A DNA stretch of 64,000 nt from Stomoxys calcitrans (taxonomy: Eukaryota > Arthropoda > Insecta > Diptera > Muscidae), in contig NC_081553.1 in assembly GCF_963082655.1 (NCBI RefSeq), positions 191,893,732-191,957,731 of the forward strand, read 5' to 3'. The notes beneath the pieces were generated by a model, which worked only from the letters and a program-made list of their open reading frames with translations, did not search any database and was not told the DNA's origin. The position numbers and the translations under genes were made by a program. Below are positions 32,304 to 43,554 of the stretch, piece after piece; within the stretch, counting starts at the first letter, position 1; each line of letters opens with the position of its first letter.

Positions 32304-33469
32304 ATCATTTGCGACTGCTTTGCAGTGTGTGAGTATTGGTTGAGCATCTCTGCTGCATCAGCATCGGCAGCTGCACATGCGCATAAGATTTAGAACGACA
32401 TTAGAGCAGTCAATCCATCATGGATAAACATTACCATAAATTACATAGAAATAATTGATTATTATGAAGCTTTGTAGGAGACTGCACATACATACACATC
32501 CCTCCCAACAACGGCCGACATAATCTCACAAACTCACACACATACTGGCATACACTTGGCAATTCACATGAGTATATGGGGATAAGGAAGATGAGCTTGG
32601 GATATGGCTCAAATTGGAGGTGGTTACTCTTAAAGCTGTTGTTGTTGTTGTTGGTATTGTTGCTAAGTTCAGCAAGAAAGTTTATTTTTGGTACGTATTC
32701 ATATCATACTCAGAGGCCAAGGCAAGCTTAGAGACAGACAGACAGACAGACACCCAGACAGACATACATATTGCTCTATAGAGAGTATTTATTTTGGCCC
32801 ATTATCCTTGGCAGTGAATGCCCGCACGCACAAGAATCGCACCGATTTACTTTAAATTACGCCAAACTTAGTGGGAACGAAACTAAGAATGAGGCCTACA
32901 AAAAAAAAAAAAAAACAAAAACAGAGCCATATAACACACATCCATCCATCCACCAAGCAACGGTCCAAGCTGCCACAGTAAACGAAGAAGAACAAGAAGA
33001 TGATTTCAAGTAGGTATATATGGTAAGGTACTCTTGTTTCGGGTGGTTATGCTGGCTGTAGGTACTTAAAACCCAATATTCTTTGGCAGCACTTTGGAAA
33101 TTTGTATCGTACTCTGGCTGTACGTAGAGATCATCATCATCATCGGGGAAAAACAGAGACATGTGGCCTTAACTTAATGTTGTCTGTTGTTGTCGACGGT
33201 TATGGTCAGCTGACTATTTTCAATTGCGCACAGTGTTTGGAAATCGTTTTAAGGTAAGTGTTATCCTCGATGCAAATCAAAATGTTTGCCATGAGAACTG
33301 CATTGACATTATCAAAGCGAAATATTTGGCTTGCTTAGTGTTACAGGATGACATTATAAGAATTTCTGATTTCATTTATAACCGTGAATTTCTGACTTCA
33401 TTTATAACTTCATAACCGACGACAACTGGTCTGCAGAGGTCTTCTGACGGAGAAATGGTTTGAATTATG
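32304..33469. other. No recognisable gene; simple repeats
   Basis: Contains TTGTTGTTGTTG near 32640, a (GACA)n run at about 32732-32763, and A-rich tracts near 32902. No domain or element terminus was recognised. Confidence 0.5.
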
Positions 33470-34570
33470 AGGACAATACCTATTCAATCTCATATTCCCA
33501 TGCCTGCCATATGCCTAGGCCATCGACCTTCACTGTTAAAGAAAATTGGACCAATTCCTAATAGAGTAGCACTGGATTTGGTCATGAAAGAAGATATCCA
33601 TTCTCAACCAATGGCAAACTCATGGGTACCAAAAACGCCTTCAGATCCCGAATCCCTCAAATAATAAGGCCTGTGTGATTATAGTAGCCGCAAGCGAAAT
33701 TCTGGTTAGGGATTTACCGCCCTCGAAACTCAAGTTTTATGCGGACAGGATGGCAGCGCTCGAGGCCTTGGAATCTTGGATGGTGAGGTCGAGTTCCGTG
33801 GCGCATTGTTTGTTTGAGTCCCTGTATAGGCTCCGAGACCACGATGTGATGTTGACATGGTCTCTCGAACATGAAGGGATTCCGGGGAATGAGGGGGTTA
33901 GCGAATGCACCAGTAGAGCCTATGTGCAATTTGTCGAGCTACTGAACCCAGTAGAAGAGATGGCCAAAGCGGCGTCGGTGGCGAGGTGGGACTCAGAGGA
34001 CGGTTTCAAGACTGCTATGGCCCTCTGGCTTCTCATCGTACAGAGGAGGACGAGGGAGTTTCTGGCGTTCGATAACAGATCGATCATAACCGAATACCGC
34101 ATAATGACTTCTGCAGGAGTTACCTCGATGAGGTGGAGGCCATCGAGCACTTGCTATGGTACTATGTTTATTTCCGGGTCTGCAAGGACGCAGGCTCTCC
34201 TTTCTGGCAAGTCGATGCTATCCGGGTGAACTTGCGAACGTACCTCTGGGAGGTCCCATGAGATTTTTTAACGGGGCGGGATGGTACTGACGGGGGTGCC
34301 ATAAGCTCCAGCGAAGGTACATGCGTGCTTGCGTAAGGAGGGGCGTTTTTCACCCTCCGATCTGGTTCTCAATTCCTCCTGTTTCTTTTTTATACCTGTA
34401 TAACCTCTGGATTGGTGCGAGGACTAACATCTTCATTCTCTTTCCTTTCTTTCTAGGGTATCACAATGGGTCAAACTGGCCTCCGAGTGAACTCACCTAT
34501 GCTGCGCAACCCATTCAACCATTCTACCTTACTGGTAGAAGATCGTCCGGCCCTAGATCGACCTAACTTT
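33470..34570 (+). mobile_element. LINE RNase H domain and 3' region fragment
   Basis: The frame at 33675-34229 encodes KLKFYADRMAALEALESWM (DS-x-AAL strand altered to ADRMAAL), RLRDHDVMLTWSLEHEGIPG (WVPGHEGIPGN altered) and a following helix with VARWDSEDGFKTAMAL. It resembles the RNase H plus tail of RNase-H-bearing LINEs. 34250-34570 looks like its 3' UTR. There is no RT upstream. Confidence 0.6.
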
Positions 34571-34684
34571 CTTGAGTCGCAACCAAGTCTCTAATCCGCT
34601 AGATTAAAACTAACCTATCGAACCATTTAATTTCTCTACCACAGACAAAATTTTGGGTGAGCTGCATCCCAGCAACCGGGATCG

Positions 34685-35590
34685 CACTTTAGGCTTCAAT
34701 CTTGGCTATATTCTAGGTTCCACTCTAGGCTACATTCTAGGATACATTCCAGGCTACATTCTAGGCTAAAACATTCTAAGTTACATTCTAGACTACATTC
34801 AAGGCTACATTCTAGGCTTTATTCTAGACAACATTCTAGGCTACATTTCAGGTTACATTCTAGGCTAAAATTCAGGATACATTTTAGGCTACATTTTAGG
34901 CTACATATCAGGCTATATCCTAGGCAATATCCTAGGCTACATTCTGGGTTACATTGTAGGCTAAAATCTAGGCTAAATTCTAGGCAGCATTCTAGCCTAC
35001 ATTTTAGGCTACAACATTCTAGGCTACAACATTCTAGGCTACATTCTGGGCTACAACATTCTAGGCTATATTCTATGCTACATTCTAGGCTATATACTAG
35101 GCTATATTCTAGGCTATATACTAGGCTACATTCTATTCTATATTCTAAACTACGTTCTAGGCTACATTCTAGGCTTTGTTCTAGACAATATTCTAGGCTA
35201 TATTTTAGGCTACATCCTAGGTTATAACATTCTAGGCTTCATTCTAGGCTACAACATTCTAAGCTATAACATTCTAGACTTCAACACTCTAGGCTACATT
35301 CTAGGCTTCAACACTCTAGGCTACATTCTAGGCAACATTTCAGGCTACATTCTAGGCTACATTTTAGGCTAATTTCTATGCTACATTCTGGGCTACATCT
35401 AGGCTATATTCCAAACTGTATTCTAGGTTACATTCTAGGCTACAATCTAGGCTTCATTCTAGGCTACACTCTAGGCTACACTCTAGGCTACACTCTAGGC
35501 TACACTCTAGGCTACACTCTAGGCTATATTCTAGCCTACATTCTAAACTACATTCTGGGCTACATTCTAGGCTACATTTTAGGCAGGCGC
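34685..35590. repeat. 12-bp minisatellite (CTAGGCTACATT)n
   Basis: About 900 bp of CTAGGCTACATT units with 15-bp variants (CTAGGCTACAACATT). The most homogeneous stretch is at 35450-35520 with CTAGGCTACACT. The LGYTLGYTLGY frame is a by-product. Confidence 0.9.
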
Positions 35591-36970
35591 TCAAGTAGTC
35601 GAAACGAAATACCGGTTTATGAGAAAGCTATAACTAGTTATTGTTCGATTCGACCATACATGAGTTAGCATGCTTTCGACCGACATCTTTAAATCGTCAT
35701 AGAATCTCATGGCAATACCTTATGAGGTCTTAGGTAATGTCCCAAAAGTATTTTATGATTTTCTTCAATATTTTCTGGCATCATTGCCTGATTTGACCGT
35801 TTGCTACGCCTTATTTAATTATGATTCCCATAAGAAGTGAGGCGCATATAGGCGCATAAATAAATCGAAGTCCATTATAAAACGACTCCCCATTTCATAA
35901 GCCTTTAGAAGCCCCACATCTTGTTTGGTTTGGTTGAAATTTTGTATGTGAAGTACCATTCATTTACCAACTTTCACTTCAAAATAATCCTCATTAGAAC
36001 TAAACTCTTGTTAATAGAATCCATGGTAGTAGGTATTCAAGGGTCAGACCAGTCGAATATAGAACCTGTTCCTGCTTCTGTTGTCACCAGCTTTGTAGTT
36101 GTCTTCTTAGTAATTTTTATTTCATAAAAATTAAAATTTTATGAAGTATGACAATTTGTCATTCATTCCGCTTTCTTCTCGATTTTAATGCCTTTTCCAA
36201 ACACTGTGCCCTCCAGAGTAGAAATGTAAAAAACATCACTGTGAGAAAGCACTTTGAACTTAACAAACTGCAAAGTGGATATTACAAATGGTACAGATGG
36301 ACAGACAGACAGCTAGACTGCTAGACTTGCAAGCAAACATAAACTTCTACTTACCTTGGCACACAAAGTCAAAGGAGAAATCATCTACCAAATTTTTTGC
36401 TAAAAAAAATGAGAAAAACAAAAATCGTACATCAGTTACTCAGGTAAATTGGTGGTGAATGTAATTTGAAAAAATCAACAAAATTTTGCAAAGACAAAGG
36501 CAGACTAGGCATTCTTCCATCCCCAAAGAATACGGTTTAGCTTTTGGTGTAATTTGGAAAAAAATGAATGCAAATATTTACTAAATACGCCTATTACACA
36601 TGTCTGCTCTCTTCTCATTTGTACAGGGTTCATATAAACAAACTTGGTTAATACATGTATAAATAGATCTCATAAATAAATTCGCAAGTTTGTTTCGTCC
36701 AAAGATCTTTCTTTATAATTGCTATGGAATGGTCTGGCCAAAAACTATTATAGTTTTGTTTCCTTAGTTTGAAGCATCAGTTCTGTGTTTTTGTGTGTGA
36801 GCGTAGTGGCTTTTCATCACATGGACGTGATTGTATTGTTTATGATTTGCCATAGCGATATGGTAGCATATGGGTCATTACACTCATTTTCTAACATAGA
36901 ATAACTTCATTATTGCGTTTGTTAATATTGATCTCAGATCTTATTATTCTTCATGACATTCTAAATTATC
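35591..36970. other. No recognisable gene; trace of mini-me sequence
   Basis: 35590-35665 (GGCGCTCAAGTAGTCGAAAC, AGCTATAACTAGTTAT) resembles a reversed type B unit. The rest, AT-rich with short tracts, shows no element or coding signal. Confidence 0.45.
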
Positions 36971-39909
36971 TTTATAGCCTCCACCATAGGGTGGGGGTAT
37001 ACCAGTTTCGCCATTCTGATTGTAAGACCTCGAAATATGCATCTAAGACCCTATAATGTATAGCAATGTCCGTCCGTCCGTCTTTCGCAGGAGCAAAGCT
37101 AGGCGCTTGAAATTGTACACCAATGCTTCTTATTAGTGTAGGTCGGTTGGGATTGTAAATGGGCCAAATCGGTCCATGTTTTGATATAGCTGCCATATAA
37201 ACCGATCTTGAGCCTCTAGAGGGCGCAGTTCTTATCCGATTTGGCTGAAATTTTAAACGTGGTGTTTTGGTATCACTTTCAACAACTGTACTGAATATGG
37301 TTCAAATCGTCCCATACCCTGATATAGCTGCCATATAAACCGATCTTGGATCTTGACTTCTTGAGCCACCAGAGGGCGCAATTCTTATCCAATTCGGTTG
37401 AAATTTTGCATATGTCAGTATGACTTCCAACAACTGCAACTCCACGGAAGACCGTAGCCCAGAGGGTGCAGGAAATTCGGCATCCTTCGGCATTAAGTAA
37501 ACAACTTTTCCGTCAGTTTTCGATCGACAGTAGACCAGGGTGTCTTGGCAGTTTAGAATTCGTGTTTAGATTCTCATCACCCATCGGCTTAGCACTGGCT
37601 ATTTCCTCTGTCATTATAAATAGTGCGACAAATGGCACCTATGCCGGCAACTGATTCGCTCACCGTGAACGTGCTTTTCCAGGCATATTCATCAGCCAAA
37701 GTAATACCATCGCGCCCGGAATCTCAATTCAACATTATATCATGAGCGCGGAGTACAATCAGGAATTCTAAACAATTTGCCGCACAACTCCTTTGGCCTC
37801 CTTGGGTCGATGGTAGGCCAGACCGTCTTGACGGATCGATCGGGATTCATATACAAATCCAGCAACTCTCCGGTAGACAATAGGTCAGAGGGTTCTGGGT
37901 GTTCGGCATCCATGGCCAAAGCAAACAACTTCTCCGTCTACTTTTGGTCGACGGTAGGCCAGGATGTCTTACACGTACAGATTCCCATCACCAATCGGCT
38001 CCGCACTGCTATTTCCTCTGTAATATTCCACAGTGCGACAAATGGCACCTATGCAAGACCGTGGTGTTTTGGTAGCACTTTCAACAACTGTGCTGAATAT
38101 GGTTCAAATCGGCCATAATCTGATATAGCTGTCATACAAACCGATCTTGGATCTAGACTTCTTGAGCCACCAGAGGGCGCAATTCTTATCCAATTCGGTT
38201 GAAATTTTGCATATGTCGGTATGACTTCCAACAACTGTGCTAAGAATGATTGAAATCGGCCCATAACCTGATTAGGTGCCATATAAACCGATCTTGGATC
38301 TTGACTTCTTAAGCCACATCTTGACTTCTTGATCCACGAGAAGGTGCAATTCTCGTCCGATTTGGCTGAAACTTTGCATGAAGTCTTTTGTTATGACTTC
38401 AAACAACTGTGCTAAGTATGTTTCAAATCGGACCATAATCTGATATAGCTGCCATATAAACCGATCTTAGATCTTGACTTCTTGAGCCACCAGAGGCCCA
38501 ATTCTCATCCGATTTGGCAGAAACTTTGCATGAAGTGGTTTGTTATGACTTCCAACAACTGTACTAAGTATGGTTTACAGTGGCTCATAACCTGATATAG
38601 CTGCCATATAAACCGATTTTGGGTCTTGACTTCTTGAGCCACCAGATGGCGCAATTCTTATCCGATTTGGCTAAAACTTTGCATGAAGTGTTTTGTTATG
38701 ACTTCCAACAACTGTACTAAGTATGGTTTAAAGTGGCTCATAACCTGATATAGCTGCCATATAAACCGATTTTGGGTCTTGATTTCTTGAGCCACCAGAT
38801 GGCGCAATTCTTATCCGATTTGGCTAAAACTTTACATGAAGTCTTTTGTTTTGACTTCAAACAACTGTGCTAAGTATGGATCAAATCGGTTCATAACCTG
38901 ATATAGCTGCCATATAAACCGATCTGGGGTCTTGACTTCTTGAGCCACTAGATGGCGCAATTCTTATCCGATTTGGCTGAAACTTTGCATGAAGTGTTTC
39001 ATTAAGACTTCCAACAACTGTACTAAGTATGGTTTAAAGTGGCTCATAACCTGACAAGCTGCCATATAAACCGATCTTGGGTCTTGACTTCTTGAGCCAG
39101 TTGATGGCGCAATTCTTATCCGATTTGGCTAAAACTTTGCATGAAGTCTTTTGTTATGACTTCAAACAACTGTGCTAAATATCGTTCAAATCGGCCCATA
39201 ATTTGATATAGCTACCATATAAACCGATCTCCCGATTAGACTTCTTGAGCCACTAGATGGCGCAATTTTTATCCGATTTGGCTAAAACTTTGCATAAAGT
39301 CTTTTGCTATGACTTCAAACAACTGTGCTAAGTATGGTTCAAATCAGCACATAACCTGATATAGCTGCCATATAAACCGATCTTGGATCTTGACTTCTTA
39401 ATCCACGAGGGGGTGCAATTCTCATCCGATTTGGCTGAAACTATGCATGAAGTGTTTTGTCATAACTTCCAGCAGCCGTACTAAGTATGGTTTAAATCGG
39501 CTCATAACCTGATATAGCTGCCATATAAACCGATTTTGGGTCTTGACTTCTTCAGCCACTAGATGGCGCAATTCTTATCCGATTTAGCTAAAACTTTGCA
39601 AATGTTATCTAAATTGGCTGAAATTTGCACATGTCGTTGAGAAACGACTTCCAACAACTGTGCTAAGTATGGTCTAAATCGGTTGATATCCTGATATAGC
39701 TGCCATATTAACCGATCTCCCAATTTGACACTCTGAGCCACTGGAGGACTCAATGTTTACTTGATTTGCTTGAAATTTTGGAGATGGTATTTTTCCAGGA
39801 CTTCTAACAGCCATGACAAGTACGGTCCATATCGGTCAATAATTTGGTGAAGCATGGTGGAGGGTATATAAGATATGGCCCTGTCGAACTTAATACGTTT
39901 TTACTTGTT
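36971..39909 (+). mobile_element. Large mini-me type B element with an interrupting block
   Basis: Begins TTATAGCCTCCACCAT with a GTCCGTCCGTC remnant near 37070 and ends ATGGTGGAGGGTATAT with a decayed hairpin and TTTTTACTTGTT. About two units precede 37436 and about twelve follow 38061, with a period of about 153 bp and GATATAGCTGCCATATAAAC in each. The block at 37436-38061 is unrelated repeat sequence. Confidence 0.7.
37436..38061. repeat. Unassigned repeat block inside the mini-me array
   Basis: Shares CCTCCTTGGGTCGATGGTAGG, GCGACAAATGGCACCTATG and TTCGGCATCCATG with 40300-41120. Within it the CATCGGCT to GCACCTATG segment occurs twice, about 420 bp apart. Minus frames contain WPTIDPRRPKELCGK and AMDAEHPEPSDL, which I do not recognise. 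Confidence 0.7.
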
Positions 39910-40299
39910 ATCTGTCTGTCCGTGAGTTTATCGGATGAACGCTACCTTCTGAATGCATAAAGCTTTCTACTCGAAACTTGACACAAATATTTTTCATTGA
40001 TCTATTTTAAATATCTAACAAATGTAGCCAGGATTTGAAATTTCTACATCAATCATCATGCGGGATTTCCATGCGCTCCTCTACACGTCCTATGGCACTA
40101 TGCGCTGTAAAACTGCTGAGAGACCTGTGACAGCGAAAAGCCAGCAACTCTATAGAAGACCAGACAACCTTGTTGAAAAACCTTGGCATCCGTGCACAGA
40201 TTTCCTGTACAGCCCCGTACTGGCAACCACATCTTATATGCTCAGTAGTTGGGCAAATGACACCTAAGCAAGATTGGTGTCATTTGCTTGTCTTGGACT

Positions 40300-41120
40300 A
40301 GCCCTTGCTGGAATATTTGTTCACCTTCTCATTTACAATAATACCATCGTATTCGGCAACTCAATTCAGCTATGGGTCCTATTATGAGTCTGGAGTTCAA
40401 TCACGAATTCTAAACATTCTGCCGCACAACTCCTTTAGCCTCCTTGGGTCGACGGTAGGCCAGAGTGTTTTTTTGATGGATCGGCATCCAAGTACAAATC
40501 CAGCAACTCCCCGGCAGACAGTAGGAAAGAGGATCCAGGGAGTTCGGCATACATGTCCAAAGCAAATAACTTCTTCGTAATTTTTCGGTCGCCAGAAGGC
40601 CAGGGTGTCTTGGCAGTTCGGAATTCATGTACAGATTCTCATCACCCATCCACTGCTCCACAATGCCTATTTCCTCTTTAATATTCAATAGTGCGACAAA
40701 TGGTACCTATGCAAGACCGTTGACTGATTCGCTCGGGCCTTTTCCTGGCATATTCATACGGCAAAGTAATACCATCGTGTCCAGGAACTCAATTCAGCGC
40801 TATATCACGAGCGTGGAGAACAATCAGCAATTCTTAACACTCTGCCGCACAATTCCTTTGGCCTCCTTGGGTCGACGGTAGGGCAACAAAGCCAGCAACG
40901 GTAGACCATAGGCCAGAGGGATCAGGATGTTCGGCATCCATGTCCAAAGTAAAAAACTTCTTCGTCATCTTTGGGTCGATGGTAGGCCAGGACTCCCATT
41001 CACAGATTCCCATCACCCATCGGCTCCTCACTGGCTATTTCCTCTGTAATATTCAATAGAGCAATGCAAGGCCGGCGACTGATTTGCTCACTGTGAACGA
41101 CCTTTTCCTGTCATAAGGCG
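40300..41120. repeat. Unassigned ~430-bp tandem repeat, about two units
   Basis: CCGCACAACTCCTTTAGCC at about 40420 recurs at about 40846 as CCGCACAATTCCTTTGGCC (spacing ~426), together with GTAATACCATCGT, AACTCAATTCAGC and GTTCGGCAT segments. It is the same family as 37436-38061. The preceding 39910-40299 has a CTGTCTGTCCGTGAG tract resembling a mini-me start and then nothing recognisable. Confidence 0.7.
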
Positions 41121-41183
41121 GATGGCCTTCTCATTACCCACAATACCATCGTATCCGGGAACACATGACACCGCTATATAATA

Positions 41184-41318
41184 AGCCCGGAATTTATTCA
41201 GGGATTCGAAAATTCTGCAAGAACTTCGAACTTACTGTCCTTGAATTCAAAGCCCGGAATTTATTCAGGGATTCGAAAATTCTGCAAGAACTTCGAACTT
41301 ACTGTCCTTGAATTCAAA
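41184..41318. repeat. 66-bp tandem duplication
   Basis: AAGCCCGGAATTTATTCAGG to GTCCTTGAATTC is present twice in a row, nearly identical, so the duplication is recent. Confidence 0.9.
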
Positions 41319-41339
41319 GTCTTTACAAATGCCATATAA

Positions 41340-41632
41340 TGCAAATGCAAATTTGCCCATGAACATTCCATTAAGGGCAAACTTCTCACATATCACTGAG
41401 TGCTGTCCCATTCAAGTTCAAGCTCAATGATAAGGTGCCTCCTTTTTATAGTTGAGTCCGAACGGAGTGCCGCAGTGCGACACCTTTTTGAGTAGAAGTT
41501 TTTCATGGCAAAGTAACTTTCATATGTCGCTAGCATTAGGAGGGGATAATCACCGCTGAAATTTGTTCTTATGTTCTCGCCGGGTTCGAACCCAGGCGCT
41601 CAGCGGATATGCTAACCTCTGCGCTACGATGG
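41340..41632 (-). mobile_element. tRNA-derived SINE
   Basis: Full tail (GGGCAAATTTGCATTTGCA on the minus strand), body and head with GGTTCGAACCC (on the plus strand GGGTTCGAACCC) and TAGCGCAGAGG. The stretch between the B and A boxes is shortened relative to 28782-29091. Confidence 0.85.
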
Positions 41633-41639
41633 CACATCT

Positions 41640-42900
41640 AAATCCTATAATTTGAAGGCGACAAATCTCTACTCAGGCAAGTCCCTTCCCAAAATTTCTT
41701 TGGCGACAATCGTTAAGGTACAGACATTCGCCTGAAAGAGTATACACTCGACAGGCAGTCTAAGCGACATACCAAAATGTCTAAGCGACATACCAATAAG
41801 CCCCCAATCCTGTTCCAAACTCAATCTAGGATCCATCAGCGAAGAGGGTTGTTCCTATTCAAACACATCATTCACCATTTCAATGTTCTGCTTCGGGAAA
41901 GTGAATCCTAAAGATCCTCTTTATAATCAGTCTCGGTGTCAGGTGGTCTGAGAACTTCCTCTGAGTTTTGCAAATTGCCAATTTTGCACCTGAAAATTCC
42001 ATTAAGGAACTGGAGCAAAATCACATATCAAAACCAATTATTAGGGGCCTCCTTCTTTATAGTCGAGTCCAAACGGTGAGTCGCACAGCAACATCTTTTT
42101 GGGGAGAAGTTTTTACATAGCAAAGTACATCACAAATGTCGCCAGCATTAGGATAGGATTCCAATCCAGGTGTTCAGTACTATAGGCGGACATGTTTACC
42201 ACTGCGCTACGGTGGCCTACGAGTTTTACTGAGTTTTACTCAACGTAAAACACAGCATCCGCCATATTTCTCTTCTGGAAAATTGAATCTTAAGTTTCTT
42301 ATTTCTAATCGGTCTCGGTGCCTGGTAGTCTGAGACCTTCCTCAGTCGAACCTTTACATCAATAACATTCGGAATGAGATTGTGGTCTTATTTGTCCTTC
42401 TTCACTATGCCGTGCCCTCTAAACGTGAGCACAACCTTGACGGCAAAGCTCTACATTTAGATCTCAATAGGATGTATAGTAAGCATTGCCTTCAAACCTG
42501 CCTGGGTTTTGGATCTCTCCAATATTGTCTCCTCAGTGGGCTTTTCATGATCACGCTGATCGTCGACAGAAAGTTGCCTCGGTGTAGTAGCCCGACCTTG
42601 TTTGCATAGACGATTAATTTCGGGCCATCCCTGATGGGATCCAATAAGATCTCCTCTAGATATCCACTAAGGTAGTCGGAGAGAGAGAGAGAGATGAAGA
42701 CTGTATCCACCGAACTACCTTTGAGGTATGCGCGTTGGGTTCCACTGAAGTTTTCCGGTGTATTTCCCTTCCTTAACATCAAGCAAATCAATCTTTCGTA
42801 TCTAATGAGTAAAAAGGACGACAAACTGAAGGGCCTATAATTCATTGTCATATTGTGGTTAATTTTTCACGTCTTGGGGTTAAAGGTCAACTTGATTACT
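41640..42900 (-). mobile_element. LINE fragment (RNase H and RT pieces) carrying a SINE
   Basis: The RT fingers at 42492-42851 encode MNYRPFSLSSFLLIRYERLI and RKGNTPENFSGTQRAYLKGS. RNase-H-like pieces lie at about 41700-41850 (F-x-DGS-x-EFGTGLGAYW and related). A SINE sits at 41975-42213. Order and frames are scrambled, so this may be a composite of old insertions. Confidence 0.6.
41975..42213 (-). mobile_element. tRNA-derived SINE, diverged
   Basis: The head is the complement of ACCACTGCGCTACGGTGGCC, the B-box region is degraded (GGATTCCAATCC on plus), and the body is shortened. It sits within the LINE fragment. Confidence 0.8.
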
Positions 42901-42993
42901 CACCATGCCCCCGAAAAGCCAGACTTGTATTGAAAATCTGTTACAACCGTGTCTGAGTAACTTCAAGGAATTCCTCCCAATGTATATCTTGGG

Positions 42994-43258
42994 CACCACC
43001 GTGGTGCAAAGGTTAGCATGCTAGGCAAGATAGGCGGCATCTTGCTCAAACGCCCGGGTTCAAATCCTGCAGGCGAAAACACCTTAAAACATTTTTCAGC
43101 GGCGGTTATCCCCTCACCAAATGCTGGCAACATTTGTGTGTATTTCAGCCATGTAAAACTTCTCAACCAAAAGGTGTCACGGCATAAAACAGAAGGTCCT
43201 CTTATCATTGAGCTTAAATTTAAATTGGGCAGCACTCAATTAATATTGTGAAAAGTTA
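42994..43258 (+). mobile_element. tRNA-derived SINE, diverged head
   Basis: Head CACCGTGGTGCAAAGGTTAGC with B box GGTTCAAATCC. The body carries CATGTAAAACTTCTC and CCTCTTATCATTGAGC. The A box and anticodon-like region differ from other copies, which hints at a subfamily. It is followed 58 bp later by a MITE. Confidence 0.8.
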
Positions 43259-43315
43259 GTTTCCCTCTAATTTGTTCCATAATGGGATGTTTGGGAAACA
43301 CTAGAGCACATTGTA

Positions 43316-43551
43316 TTGGGTTGCCCAAAAAGTAATTGCGGATTTTTTAAAAGAAAGTAAATGCATTTTTAATAAAACTTAGAATGAACTTTAATCAAAT
43401 ATACTTTTTTACACTTTTTTTCTAAAGCAAGCTAAACGTAACAGCTGATAACTGACAGAAGAAAGAATGCAATTACAGAGTCACAAGCTGTGAAAAAATT
43501 AGTCAACGCCGACTATATGAAAAAGCCGCAATTACTTTTTGGGCAACCTAA
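43316..43551 (+). mobile_element. Mariner-type MITE, copy 3 (236 bp)
   Basis: Ends TTGGGTTGCCCAAAAAG and CTTTTTGGGCAACCTAA with TA at 43314-43315 and 43552-43553. Nearly identical to copy 1 along its length. Confidence 0.9.
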
Positions 43552-43554
43552 TAT

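Noticed and set aside
35378..35668. LGYTLGYTLGY repeat protein
   Set aside because: It is the translation of the 12-bp minisatellite. The frame closes as soon as units vary.
37436..41120. CRISPR-like regular spacing of repeats
   Set aside because: Units are long, directly adjacent and homologous throughout. There are no short repeats with unique spacers, and the genome is animal.
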